Source: Lentisphaeria bacterium (GTDB taxonomy: Bacteria; Verrucomicrobiota; Lentisphaeria; Victivallales; UBA1829). Taken from it: DNA of 23,192 nt. Positions 8,145-16,425 of this stretch are shown one piece after another (within the stretch, counting starts at the first letter, position 1; each line of letters starts with the position of its first letter). A program made the translations under genes and the position numbers. Where the stretch lies: contig DPDG01000085.1 of the NCBI GenBank assembly GCA_003526375.1, forward strand, positions 1 through 23,192, in the 5' to 3' direction. The notes under the pieces were generated by a model, which had not been told where the DNA came from, made no database searches, and worked only from the letters and a program-made list of their open reading frames with translations.

Positions 8145-8798
8145 ATGAGTGAAGTGAAAAACAAACGCATTGCAAAATTCCGTGAAGCGGATCTTTATCT
8201 GGTCATAACGAAAGAGTTTACCGCAGGACGCGGCACATTGCGTGTCCTGGAAGAAGCTGCGGATGCGGGAATCCGCCTGGTTCAACTGCGGGAAAAGAGC
8301 ATTACGAAAAAAGAATTGTTCCACCTGGCGGAACAGTTCCGCAAAATCTGCGACCGCTATGATATTACAATGATTATGAACGACCATATCGACATCGCCC
8401 TCCTGACCGGCGCGGACGGCGTCCATATCGGGCAGGACGATCTTCCGCTGGAACAGGCGGTCCGACTTGCCCCTGACCTGATCATCGGCCGCTCGACCCA
8501 TTCCAGAGAACAGGCATTGGAGGCGGAGGCACAGGGTGCCGCCTACTTGAATCTCGGTCCGGTCTATCCGACTCAGACGAAAAACACGCCGGTCCATCCC
8601 CTCGGACTTGAAATCATTAAGGAAACCGGTCCGCTTCTGAAGATTCCTTTTACGGTAATGGGGGGGATCAAAGAACATCATATCCCGGAACTTCTCGCCA
8701 CTGGAGCCAGATATATTGCAATGGTGACGGAGATCACCCAGGCGCCGGATATCGGCAAACGTGTCAAACAGCTCCGTTCTTATTGGGGCAGAAACTGA
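8145..8798 (+). CDS. thiE: Thiamine-phosphate synthase
   Basis: It joins the pyrimidine (HMP-PP) and thiazole (THZ-P) halves to give thiamine phosphate in the cytoplasm. The 217-residue length fits the family. Diagnostic motifs in order: QLREK (47-51), the pyrimidine-binding MNDHIDIA (78-85), GADGVHIGQDDLP (89-101), GRSTHS (115-120), the phosphate and thiazole loop GPVYPTQTK (138-146), and TVMGGI (170-175). AAGGT lies nine bases before the ATG. It stands alone, divergent from the TPR-methyltransferase operon. No other thiamine genes are present, and the 57 bases between 8088 and 8144 are too short to hold a TPP riboswitch. Confidence 0.95.
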   Translation: MSEVKNKRIAKFREADLYLVITKEFTAGRGTLRVLEEAADAGIRLVQLREKSITKKELFHLAEQFRKICDRYDITMIMNDHIDIALLTGADGVHIGQDDLPLEQAVRLAPDLIIGRSTHSREQALEAEAQGAAYLNLGPVYPTQTKNTPVHPLGLEIIKETGPLLKIPFTVMGGIKEHHIPELLATGARYIAMVTEITQAPDIGKRVKQLRSYWGRN

Positions 8799-8816
8799 TT
8801 CCTGTCCGTATGGGTG

Positions 8817-8834
8817 AAAAAAGTCTGCTTTTTT
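8817..8834 (+). terminator. Weak A/T-rich hairpin after thiE
   Basis: AAAAAAG (8817-8823) pairs with CTTTTTT (8828-8834) around a TCTG loop, 18 bases after the thiE stop. The stem has one G-C pair but ends in a T-run, so it may act as a modest terminator. Confidence 0.4.
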
Positions 8835-8857
8835 GCATAACTTCCCATGATTTTGAT

Positions 8858-8885
8858 TTGAAATCAGAAAAAAATGTATTATAGT
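8858..8885 (+). promoter_or_regulatory. Sigma70-type promoter for tRNA-Ser(GCT)
   Basis: TTGAAA (8858-8863) and TATAGT (8880-8885) are separated by 16 bases and lie about 37 bases before the mature tRNA 5' end, leaving a short leader. Confidence 0.55.
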
Positions 8886-8921
8886 CATTAACCTTGTCGA
8901 TCATAAGACAGACGACCATGT

Positions 8922-9013
<92 letters not shown>

Positions 9014-9028
9014 ATTTTACGAGATGTT

Positions 9029-9054
9029 GCCAAAAAATGAACTTTTGGCTTTTT
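9029..9054 (+). terminator. Rho-independent terminator of tRNA-Ser(GCT)
   Basis: GCCAAAA (9029-9035) pairs with TTTTGGC (9043-9049) around a seven-base loop and is followed by five T residues (9050-9054), 15 bases after the tRNA. Confidence 0.75.
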
Positions 9055-9094
9055 AAATCGCAAGATGCTTATTATTAGCGACTTGCGATTTTTT
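9055..9094 (+). terminator. Second hairpin with T-run downstream of tRNA-Ser(GCT)
   Basis: A perfect ten-base stem, AAATCGCAAG (9055-9064) with CTTGCGATTT (9082-9091), encloses a 17-base loop and runs into T residues. It may be a back-up terminator or a leftover end of the element that inserted here. Confidence 0.5.
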
Positions 9095-9105
9095 GTGTTT
9101 TGGGC

Positions 9106-9437
9106 TCAGAATAACGTTTTTTGATTTTCATTATTTTTCCATTGAAAAATCGTGAAAAATAAGAACAAAATGGTGATTTTCGCCTTGTCCGGAACCGGGT
9201 GCATGGGAATAATGACAAGTTTATGCGTATCCGGATCTTTTTTGCAGACCATCGGCAACATGCCCGCACAGAATCTCCTTTGCCGGGAACATTCCGCAAT
9301 TTTGTCGCGAATCCGTTCCGAGGTCATTTCCATTTCATATTGTGCAAAGGTCATCAGCAAATTCAGAAGCATGCGTTCGACGAAACCGGTGGTGTTAACA
9401 TCCTGAGATACAATACCATTAAGTATACATATGTATC
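9106..9437 (-). pseudogene. Remnant of a site-specific serine recombinase
   Basis: The frame is open from a stop just upstream of 9437 to 9106. The readable part, SQDVNTTG then LLNLLMTFAQYEMEM and SERIRDKIAE, matches the end of the catalytic domain and the long E-helix of phage/transposon serine recombinases (the FAQ-E-E-R-I-x-D-K signature). The N-terminal half with the catalytic serine is missing. After about 80 residues the sequence becomes phenylalanine/lysine-rich and loses family character. It is therefore an inactive scar of an integrative element lying directly beside tRNA-Ser(GCT), reading toward the tRNA. Confidence 0.75.
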
Positions 9438-9446
9438 AAATAACAT

Positions 9447-9665
9447 TCAAGGTTGTTCTGAAATGAACATGATCCTCTTCTGGAACACACTGGACAACAT
9501 TGAATCATCAGCCAATATCTTCTTAATGGCTTCCTTTTTCATCAACCAGCGTCTCCCGGTTAATTCCCTGTCAGCATCACTCTTGACCTCAACAACGGCA
9601 ATGCCAATTTTCTTGCACTCATCACAAGGCTGAATACCACCTTTGAGGAAAACATACATCGGCAT
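9447..9665 (-). CDS. Unrecognised 72-residue open frame, possibly a fragment
   Basis: The ATG-started frame gives 72 residues; without a start codon it is open a further 32 codons upstream to 9761. The longer reading has a CRKH then CDECKK cysteine pattern, which hints at a small metal-binding segment, and a lysine/glutamate-rich C-terminus. I do not recognise the family. It lies between the recombinase remnant and the symporter promoter, so it may be another piece of the same decayed element. No convincing ribosome binding site was seen. Confidence 0.35.
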   Translation of the reverse strand: MPMYVFLKGGIQPCDECKKIGIAVVEVKSDADRELTGRRWLMKKEAIKKILADDSMLSSVFQKRIMFISEQP

Positions 9666-9784
9666 TTGTCCATCAGAACGACCATTCTTCTTGGCCCATT
9701 TTTCACCTACAGACGGATGCTTCCTGCATACAAACTGAAATAATCCCGCGCCGCGTATTTTCTATGTTTCACAGGCAATGCCGG

Positions 9785-9813
9785 TTGTATTTTCAGATGA
9801 AAGAAATTATAGT
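9785..9813 (+). promoter_or_regulatory. Sigma70-type promoter of the symporter gene
   Basis: TTGTAT (9785-9790) and TATAGT (9808-9813) are 17 bases apart and lie about 32 bases before the ATG at 9846. Confidence 0.5.
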
Positions 9814-9845
9814 ATAAGCTAATTTTTTTCAATTGGAGTGACATC

Positions 9846-10838
9846 ATGCTTTCTTTTCTTCAGAAGACCAGCCGCATTCTTGCGAATCAGACTGCGTTCT
9901 TTGTAATTCTTGTCGGATTGGCTGCGTATTTTTACCCGCCGTTATGTCAATGGGTAAAGGACGCCTCACAGACCATTGTCCTCGGAATCATCATGCTCAC
10001 GATGGGAATGACGCTGACAAAGGACGATTTCCGGATTCTGGCAAAGCGTCCGCTGGACATTTTCATCGGGGCATGCGCTCAATATACACTGATGCCTCTG
10101 CTGGCATGGGGACTGGTGCATTTCTTTCATCTTCCGAAAGGAATCGCGGTCGGGCTCCTGCTCGTGGGAACGTGCCCGGGCGGAGTGTCCAGCAATATCA
10201 TGAGCTATCTGGCGAAAGGGGATGTCGCGTTCAGCGTCGGCATGACGACGGCAAGTACTCTGCTGGCTCCGGTCATGACGCCCCTGCTGATGTATTGGCT
10301 GGCGGGTGAGACGATTCATGTCAATGCCTGGGGTATGTTCCAGAGCATTCTGATCGTGACCCTGATTCCGGTTGCGGCGGGTGCATTCCTGAATCTTTCC
10401 TTCGGTGCAAAGAAATCCTATCGCGAGGCGATGCAGATCATGCCGGCGGTCAGCGTGATCGGGCTCGCCTGCATCGTCGGCGGCATCATGAGCTACCACG
10501 GAGACAAGTTCTTTACATCCGGGTTGATGATTTTTCTGGTGATTGCCCTGCATAACACACTGGGCTATGCAACCGGGTATCTGGTCGGCGGAGTGACAGG
10601 CATGAATACGGCAAAGCGCCGGACAATCTCCATTGAGGTCGGCTGTCAGAACGCAGGGCTGGGAACGCATCTTGCGACGGCTCATTTCCCTGCGCTTCCC
10701 GAGGCTGCGCTTGCGGCTGCCGTTGCATGTGTTTACCACAGCATCAGCGGTACGGTGCTGGCGAATCTGTTCGCCCTGTATGACCGTTTGAAAACAAAGG
10801 GCTCCCCCCGATCCGGGGAAAAAGTCAGGACGGAGTAA
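9846..10838 (+). CDS. Bile acid:sodium symporter (SBF) family transporter
   Basis: This is a 330-residue inner-membrane protein with about nine or ten hydrophobic helices and little else, matching bacterial SBF/BASS proteins in length. Two family hallmarks are present: GTCPGGVSSNIMSYLAKGD (108-126) and EVGCQNAGLG (264-273), the unwound-helix crossing motifs that bind sodium and substrate in ASBT homologues. GGAG lies eight bases before the ATG. Bacterial members carry bile acids, pantoate or other organic anions, so the substrate is open. It is a single gene on the plus strand, and its last 14 bases overlap the convergent ketosynthase gene. Confidence 0.92.
   Translation: MLSFLQKTSRILANQTAFFVILVGLAAYFYPPLCQWVKDASQTIVLGIIMLTMGMTLTKDDFRILAKRPLDIFIGACAQYTLMPLLAWGLVHFFHLPKGIAVGLLLVGTCPGGVSSNIMSYLAKGDVAFSVGMTTASTLLAPVMTPLLMYWLAGETIHVNAWGMFQSILIVTLIPVAAGAFLNLSFGAKKSYREAMQIMPAVSVIGLACIVGGIMSYHGDKFFTSGLMIFLVIALHNTLGYATGYLVGGVTGMNTAKRRTISIEVGCQNAGLGTHLATAHFPALPEAALAAAVACVYHSISGTVLANLFALYDRLKTKGSPRSGEKVRTE
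10806..10818. terminator. GC-rich hairpin at the convergent symporter/ketosynthase junction
   Basis: CCCCG (10806-10810) pairs with CGGGG (10814-10818) over an ATC loop. It lies inside the symporter 3' end and just past the ketosynthase stop. There is no good T-run directly after it on either strand, so its terminator role is weak. Confidence 0.3.
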
Positions 10839-11931
10839 GGGCTTCGATCATCAATACGGCATTCAGCCCGCCGAATCCGGAATTCATGGAAAGAATGCGT
10901 GGGATTTTCACTGCCTGCATTTTGCCTGAAATCATGCCTGCCGCGGCAGGTTCCGGTTCCAGCAGGTTCGTCTGCGGAAACAATATCCCCGTATCAAGAA
11001 TATGAAACGCCATACATGCCTGAATGATTCCCGCGGCCCCAAGAGTATGCCCGCATCCGCCTTTCGCCGAAGCGAGAGGCGGCGGAGAAGCAAATACCGT
11101 GTTCAGGGCATTGATTTCCGCTTCATCGTTGTAACGGGTCCCGGTTCCGTGCCCGATCACACATCCGACTTCCTCCGGCGAAGTGCCGCCGAGCGCCTGC
11201 CGGATTGCGTTTGCAAGCATCCGCCCGTCATGGACCGGCGCCGTGATATGAAGCGCATCCGTACTCATTCCCCAGCCGCTTAAACGGGCTTTCGGCTTCA
11301 GCCGATATTTTTCCGCAGTCTGTGCCGAGGCAAGGACAATGACGCCTGCCGCTTCACCCATAATGAGACCGTCGCGATGTTTGTCATAAGGACGCGCCAG
11401 TGTCGGAGACATTGCCTCAAGCGAGGAGAAACCGGAGCAGACGAATTCACTGACAAGATCCGCCCCGACAATTACGGCAGTATCCAGCCTGCCGCTTTGT
11501 ATGAGTGCCCCCGCCCGCGCCAGCGCGACGTTGGATGAGGCGCAAGCGGCGGAGACGACCCGCCCGTTTCCGACCCGGAAAACTGTTTGCGCTTTTTGAA
11601 GCAGAGAATGGAGTGTGTCCTGTTCCACAGTTTCGAGCAGGTCGATTTCCCCGACAGTGCTTGCAAGAAAAAGTTCTGTTCTGCCGTATGTTTTCGAGGC
11701 ATACGGGCGCAGAAAATCAAGCATCGGTTCCAATAAGGAATGCCCACCGTGTTCCGCAGACAGACCGGGAACCGTCGCCGCAAGCCGTGAACGCATTTTC
11801 GATGCGTCGAAACGCTCAATTTCACGGAATGCGTGCCTGCCGGAAAGCAATCCCTCCCAACAGAGTCTTTCTCCAAAACCGTATCCGGTTACGAGCTCGG
11901 AGGCGACGATGACGGGGTCATGTTCCGACAT
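10825..11931 (-). CDS. Beta-ketoacyl-ACP synthase (FabF-like ketosynthase)
   Basis: It condenses an acyl chain with malonyl-ACP. The 368-residue thiolase-fold protein is about 40 residues shorter than typical FabF. The catalytic triad is present: C130 (SAACASSN), H261 (IGHGTGT) and H295 (GCGHTLGAAG), with K290 nearby, so it should condense rather than act as a chain-length factor. An AGGAG site lies seven bases before the ATG, and the start overlaps the thioesterase end by 14 bases. It is the last gene of the nine-gene run. The window contains only this ketosynthase; characterised aryl-polyene clusters have several. Confidence 0.93.
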   Translation of the reverse strand: MSEHDPVIVASELVTGYGFGERLCWEGLLSGRHAFREIERFDASKMRSRLAATVPGLSAEHGGHSLLEPMLDFLRPYASKTYGRTELFLASTVGEIDLLETVEQDTLHSLLQKAQTVFRVGNGRVVSAACASSNVALARAGALIQSGRLDTAVIVGADLVSEFVCSGFSSLEAMSPTLARPYDKHRDGLIMGEAAGVIVLASAQTAEKYRLKPKARLSGWGMSTDALHITAPVHDGRMLANAIRQALGGTSPEEVGCVIGHGTGTRYNDEAEINALNTVFASPPPLASAKGGCGHTLGAAGIIQACMAFHILDTGILFPQTNLLEPEPAAAGMISGKMQAVKIPRILSMNSGFGGLNAVLMIEALTPS

Positions 11932-12397
11932 GGAATTCTCCTTTGCGCCAACGCTTGCGGCACTCCTCCCAGAGCAGCGGATTCAGCCAGAGCGCTTCCC
12001 CGGTTTCAAGGCGGATGAACATCTGAACCGTATAACCGGTGCAGATGAGCCTGCCGTCCGAAACAGTGATTTCATATTCCGTATTCAGACGCGCCCCTTC
12101 GTTCCAGAAAAGCGACGCTCTGACCGTAAAAACATCGTCCAAATGCAGCGGTTCGAAATAGTCGATGTGCATTTGCGCAATGGGAGCACCGATTCCTGCC
12201 TGCTGATAAGCCGCATAAGTCAGCCCGCATTTGTGCCCGAGTTCCGTCTGCGCCTCTTCAAAAAACAGCGGATAACGCCCGTGCCATGCAATCCTGAGCG
12301 GGTCCGTGTCGCTGAAACGCAGTCTCCGCTGAATTACCGCCGTAATCGGCGGCGGATCGTCCGGCAGAGATTCAAAATAATGCTTTTTACGCCTCAT
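11918..12397 (-). CDS. 4HBT-type acyl thioesterase (hotdog fold)
   Basis: This 159-residue protein probably releases or proofreads acyl groups from ACP or CoA. The helix-strand signature RRLRFSDTDPLRIAWHGRY (about 24-41) matches the catalytic segment of 4-hydroxybenzoyl-CoA thioesterase-like enzymes, with D30/D32 and H39, followed by FFEEAQTELG. Length is normal. A strong GGAGGAG site precedes the ATG. It overlaps the upstream dehydratase by 11 bases and the downstream ketosynthase by 14. Aryl-polyene clusters contain a thioesterase of this kind. Confidence 0.87.
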   Translation of the reverse strand: MRRKKHYFESLPDDPPPITAVIQRRLRFSDTDPLRIAWHGRYPLFFEEAQTELGHKCGLTYAAYQQAGIGAPIAQMHIDYFEPLHLDDVFTVRASLFWNEGARLNTEYEITVSDGRLICTGYTVQMFIRLETGEALWLNPLLWEECRKRWRKGEFHVGT

Positions 12398-12755
12398 TGC
12401 AATTCTCCTCCCATGACAGTTTCAATGCGCAGATTTTCTTTTCTCCGGACATGATTCTGCAGGATGCGGTATTCTGACTGATCGCGCAGGAAAGTTCCAG
12501 AACCTCATCCGCCCCGGCGGGTGCGAAAAACTTTGCGTTCCTGATTTCCGCATGATCCGCATGGATTCCGGCGCCCTGCCGGAGCAGTTCCTTCAGAATC
12601 ATGATTTCACAAACTCCGGGCAGAGTCGGATTCCCCGGGAAATGCCCCTGAAATCCGGTAAAAGAGACAGGCAGGGCAATTGTGCCCGCAAGTTCCCGTG
12701 TTTCCGTGTGAGAGTTTATGTTCAGAAGATGAAGTATTTCAGACCGGATGCTCAT
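12387..12755 (-). CDS. FabZ/ApeI-like 3-hydroxyacyl-ACP dehydratase
   Basis: This 122-residue hotdog protein carries the FabA/FabZ signature GHFPGNPTLPGV (37-48), with the catalytic histidine H38. The size fits the short ApeI-like dehydratases of polyene clusters, which remove water from 3-hydroxyacyl-ACP to make the trans double bond. The residue that usually completes the active site (Glu/Asp on the central helix) corresponds to E50 in VCEIM. Its ATG overlaps the exporter stop as ATGA, so the two are translationally coupled. A second, diverged hotdog domain is fused to the radical SAM protein of the same run. Confidence 0.88.
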   Translation of the reverse strand: MSIRSEILHLLNINSHTETRELAGTIALPVSFTGFQGHFPGNPTLPGVCEIMILKELLRQGAGIHADHAEIRNAKFFAPAGADEVLELSCAISQNTASCRIMSGEKKICALKLSWEENCNEA

Positions 12756-15700
12756 TGCGTCTCCATGATTTTTCGTGTCCTTATGATCAGCCGGTAGGAA
12801 TACCGTTCATTCTCCAGAACGATGTCCGCCGGATACCATTTGCCGTTCTGCAATATATACCGGTAATAGGAAATTTGCCAGAGCAGCGTCCCGGCGCAGA
12901 AGCGTTTTCCGAACCATGTCAGGGCAAGTTTATGGCATTTCTTCCTGACCGGCAGCGGCGGATTGCCTGCAAAAAGATACTCTGTCCGGGTGCTTTCTTT
13001 TCTGAAATCATCGACATGAATTTCCCATTTCCCGTTTTTTTCCATGACGGAGCATTGCTCCGGAGGAAGAAGATCCGTATAAATATGAAACAGATCCCGC
13101 ATCATCTGCTGCGACGCCTCTTTCTCATACGCGGACCAGGGTTGATTCGGAAGCCACCAGAACGATTCCGCAATACCGTTTTTTCCCTGAAGTTCGAAAA
13201 GTTTCGCTCCGGCGGGAGTCAGCCCGGCAACGGAAATTTCATTCTTCTTCAAATCAACTTTTGCAAGGGTAAGCATGGAAAAGGCCTTGAAATAATACTC
13301 TGCGACGACTCCCGCCTCCACAAGATAACTCTGCGGCATTTCTCCGCGCAGGCGGTTCATCCTGTCCTTTGCTTCGGAGACCGGCGGGACAGGTTGAAAT
13401 TCAGGGTATTGAAACGGTTCCGTCCGACATCCGGAAAACAGGAGAAGGAAAAGAAGCGGAAGAAGTTTTCCGGGACGTTTCAGATGATATAAAGCCGGAA
13501 GCAGGATCACGCTTGCCGCCCATGCCGCGGCAATTCCGGCGATCAGCGTGAATCCGGCATCCCGGAGCATGGGGTGTGTCGTGAAAACGACCGTGGCGCC
13601 GCCCGCCGCCGAAGTCGCGGCGGAAAGTGTCAGCGCATGAAATACATTGCCGTCTCTGTGCCCGCATTCCGAATGCACCATGAAAATACCGTAGTCAATG
13701 CTCAATCCTGCAAGAATAATTCCGGCGATTAAAGTGGAAAGACTTACCGGAATGCCTGTCAGGGCAAAGAATGCTCCCGTCAGAAGCAGTGCGGCGCAGA
13801 CCGGAAGAAGTGCAAGAACCGTTTTTGCGGCGGAACGGAAAAAGAGAAACGCAACGGCAACCACCATGAAAATTGTCATCAGGGCAAGAGAAAGAATCCC
13901 CGTTGAAACCTCGCGGGACATCAGTTCGGGAAGGGAATCCTGAGAAATCACGGGCGCATCCGGAAACAATCCGGAAACAGCCGCAACATCCTGCGGCGTA
14001 TCGGGAAACAGAATGGCACAGGTATGAAGGCCGTCTTTATCCTGAGAAATCAATCTTTCGACAATAGGACGGAACAGATTCGGAAGATTTGCAGGCGTAT
14101 TGATGCCGAGACGCAGATTGTTGAAAAACGGAGCGAAGAAGTCATTTTTCATTCCGTATTCCGCTCCGGCTTCACGCATTCCGGCTTCCAGTTGTCCGAG
14201 TGTTCCGCTGTTCAAGGCAGAACGCCAGAGCGCCAGATTCTTTTCCCTTTCGGAGAGGGGCGGCAAAAGATCGGAAGGCGAGAAGATGAGAATTTTTTCC
14301 GAACGCAGAATTTCCGACGCTTCCAATGTCTTTTCCAATGCAAGCTCGCGGGAGGGCGCGCTCAGGAGAAGCATTGCGGGGCGCGGTCCGCTCTGGAACA
14401 GCGAGTCATACTGTTTTTCCATCTGCGTTATTTCCGGCAGCGTGGCGTCAAACCGGCGGATATCCATCTGAAACCCCAGTTTTCCAAGAATGAAAAAGGA
14501 AAAAAGAAAAACAAGAATCCATACGACCGTACAAATTACCGGATGGCGGACGGGAAAACGGAAAGGTTTCATGATCTCCGGGATTTTCCTGCGTCTTCCC
14601 AGAAGCGAAGGAAGCAGCAACAGCATCAGGAAAAAACTGAGAAGCAGACTTGTCCCGGCAAAGAAACCGAGCTGGCGGCAGGCGCTGATTCTCGAAAAGA
14701 GAAAGAGACCGAATGCCAGTGCCGAGGTGACGGCTCCGGCGAAGATCGCAGGGGCGAGACGCGCCAGTTTCCGGCAGGGGGAACGGGAGCTCCTGACTGC
14801 GGCGTAGGTGTGGATGCCGTAATCCACTGCGAGGCTGATCACGACTCCGCCCATACCGACGATGAAGAAAAGGCATTCCCGGAAGATCAGTGTCATTGCG
14901 CCAAGAACGATCAATGAGGCAAGTACGGGGAGAACAGGTATTGCCAGACTGCGGAAATCGCAACGGTAGAACAGCACAAAAAGCAGAGAAAAAAGAATCA
15001 CGGACATGATTCCGACAGTGCCGATGTCTTTTTTCAGAATCGTTTCATTGCTGACCGCGTGAAGGTGCCCCGATATGATTTCTGCTTCCATTTCCGGGGG
15101 AAGTTTTTGAAGAACTTTGTCCAGAGAATCCAGCAGTTTCCGGCTCCCCGCGGCATCGGAAACGGGAACCGTCGTTTCCAGAAGCATCATCGCGTGTTTT
15201 TCGTCCTGCGACACAAGATACGGAAAATTCGGCAGGAATGACGCGCCGGAAACAGAGCGGAATTCGTCAAGTTTCCGGTAAAGCGGAAGATTCAGTCCGA
15301 AAGGATCGGCACGCAGAAAGCCGGTCTGCCCGGCGGCGGACGGCAGATAGAGGCGGCGGCTGATTTTCCGGACGGTATCCTGTGCATTTTGCGAAGTAAA
15401 CAAAGAATCCGGCGGCGCGGAAATCTGAGGCAGAAATGCCGTAATCCCTGCCAGCTCCCCGCTCAGCGATTCCGGGAAGAAGCGGTAATCCGCACGCGTG
15501 ATATAAGGATTGTCTTTGAGGCGTTCCGCCGTTTTTTCGATCTCCTGCGGAAGCCCGGAACCGGAAAAGACTCCCTGTTTCAAGTGGAAAACAACAATGA
15601 CTTTGTTGAACATCGGACTGTTGGCGATCCGTTGAAAGGCAAGCGCGGAACGGGAATTGTCCGGCAGCATTTCCGCAAGATCATTGGTAAAATTTGTACG

Positions 15701-15823
15701 GACGATCAAAAAAATGGAAAGCCCCAGCAGGGCAAGAAAAAAAAGACGCAGAAAGAGACGGTATCTTGCCGCCATCGCAAGAACCGCAAAAATGCGCTTT
15801 GTCAACGTGGTTTCGCCTGCCAT
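12752..15823 (-). CDS. MMPL/RND-family exporter fused to a lipoprotein-like C-terminal domain
   Basis: This is a 1023-residue protein. Residues 1-785 form an RND/MMPL transporter: an N-terminal helix, a large periplasmic loop, a helix bundle, a second loop (about 450-630) and a second bundle ending near LPALYHL. Such exporters in polyene clusters move the lipid-linked product from the inner membrane. The frame then continues without a stop through KRPGKLLPLLFLLLFSGC, a typical lipoprotein signal with the lipobox cysteine at C799, into a 225-residue soluble domain resembling the DUF3261 lipoproteins found in these clusters. No ATG or Shine-Dalgarno lies at the junction (13427-13490), so a true fusion is more likely than two genes. 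Its start overlaps the LolA-like gene by 22 bases. Assignment of the C-terminal domain to DUF3261 is from context and general look. Confidence 0.88.
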   Translation of the reverse strand: MAGETTLTKRIFAVLAMAARYRLFLRLFFLALLGLSIFLIVRTNFTNDLAEMLPDNSRSALAFQRIANSPMFNKVIVVFHLKQGVFSGSGLPQEIEKTAERLKDNPYITRADYRFFPESLSGELAGITAFLPQISAPPDSLFTSQNAQDTVRKISRRLYLPSAAGQTGFLRADPFGLNLPLYRKLDEFRSVSGASFLPNFPYLVSQDEKHAMMLLETTVPVSDAAGSRKLLDSLDKVLQKLPPEMEAEIISGHLHAVSNETILKKDIGTVGIMSVILFSLLFVLFYRCDFRSLAIPVLPVLASLIVLGAMTLIFRECLFFIVGMGGVVISLAVDYGIHTYAAVRSSRSPCRKLARLAPAIFAGAVTSALAFGLFLFSRISACRQLGFFAGTSLLLSFFLMLLLLPSLLGRRRKIPEIMKPFRFPVRHPVICTVVWILVFLFSFFILGKLGFQMDIRRFDATLPEITQMEKQYDSLFQSGPRPAMLLLSAPSRELALEKTLEASEILRSEKILIFSPSDLLPPLSEREKNLALWRSALNSGTLGQLEAGMREAGAEYGMKNDFFAPFFNNLRLGINTPANLPNLFRPIVERLISQDKDGLHTCAILFPDTPQDVAAVSGLFPDAPVISQDSLPELMSREVSTGILSLALMTIFMVVAVAFLFFRSAAKTVLALLPVCAALLLTGAFFALTGIPVSLSTLIAGIILAGLSIDYGIFMVHSECGHRDGNVFHALTLSAATSAAGGATVVFTTHPMLRDAGFTLIAGIAAAWAASVILLPALYHLKRPGKLLPLLFLLLFSGCRTEPFQYPEFQPVPPVSEAKDRMNRLRGEMPQSYLVEAGVVAEYYFKAFSMLTLAKVDLKKNEISVAGLTPAGAKLFELQGKNGIAESFWWLPNQPWSAYEKEASQQMMRDLFHIYTDLLPPEQCSVMEKNGKWEIHVDDFRKESTRTEYLFAGNPPLPVRKKCHKLALTWFGKRFCAGTLLWQISYYRYILQNGKWYPADIVLENERYSYRLIIRTRKIMETQ

Positions 15824-16425
15824 TTCGATTCCGGTAATACCTGGTTCAACTTGACATTCTGGAATGTGATTTCCGTTGTGTCGGAATTGGACTCGACAAA
15901 ACGGACCTGCCGGATATGGGAAAGGTCCTCCGCCGGAACAAATGTGATGCTCCGTATGAACTGTCCGGCGATGCTTTCCCGGTGCGGCGTCAGAAGCAGT
16001 GTTTTATTTTTACCCCCGCGTATGTCGAACTCCTTTTTCATCGCCTCGAAATCGCCGGAGAAATAACCGTGCATGGATGCCGCCAACATCTTGAGTGCAG
16101 GATTCTTGTCTGTCCGCAAAGTCATGACCTGATCCGAGTCCTCGTCCCATTGCGTAAGTTTGTTTCTTTCGATAATGCAGGTGTAGCGGACCGGCGAAAA
16201 CACACGCCACGCCATACGCCCCTTTTTGTCGAGGGCGACTTCTCCCCTGATGATGAGATCATGCTTCATGACGTTCAGGCGCTTGGTCTGGATGAAATCC
16301 GCGGAAAGGGTTTTCGTCTCATTCATTCTGCCCTGAATCGCGGCAGCAAGCGCCTCTGCGGATTCCTGCGGGTAAAGCGGAAACGCCGCCATGGCAAATA
16401 TGAGAATCAGGATTCGAGAATACAT
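15802..16425 (-). CDS. LolA-like outer-membrane lipoprotein carrier protein
   Basis: This 207-residue protein starts with a signal peptide (about 1-19, hydrophobic ILILIFAMAAF). It then reads as a LolA-like beta-barrel half: ADFIQTKRLNVMKHDLIIRG and MAWRVFSPVRYTCIIERNKL match the family's strands that shield a lipid. In polyene clusters a LolA-like protein is thought to carry the lipidated product across the periplasm after the MMPL pump. It overlaps the radical SAM-dehydratase gene by 19 bases and the exporter by 22. Cargo is inferred from neighbours. Confidence 0.87.
   Translation of the reverse strand: MYSRILILIFAMAAFPLYPQESAEALAAAIQGRMNETKTLSADFIQTKRLNVMKHDLIIRGEVALDKKGRMAWRVFSPVRYTCIIERNKLTQWDEDSDQVMTLRTDKNPALKMLAASMHGYFSGDFEAMKKEFDIRGGKNKTLLLTPHRESIAGQFIRSITFVPAEDLSHIRQVRFVESNSDTTEITFQNVKLNQVLPESKWQAKPR

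Noticed and set aside
8094..8888. Minus-strand 264-residue open frame covering thiE
   Set aside because: thiE on the plus strand has every family motif; the opposite frame has none.
13427..13490. Frameshift or gene boundary between exporter and lipoprotein domain
   Set aside because: The frame is continuous and there is no start codon or Shine-Dalgarno here. A CTG at the right place (before KRPGK) is noted, but CTG starts are rare.
14024..14917. Plus-strand frame opposite the exporter; also 16488-17579 opposite the radical SAM-dehydratase gene
   Set aside because: Both are antisense shadows of well-supported genes, with biased composition and no recognisable domain.
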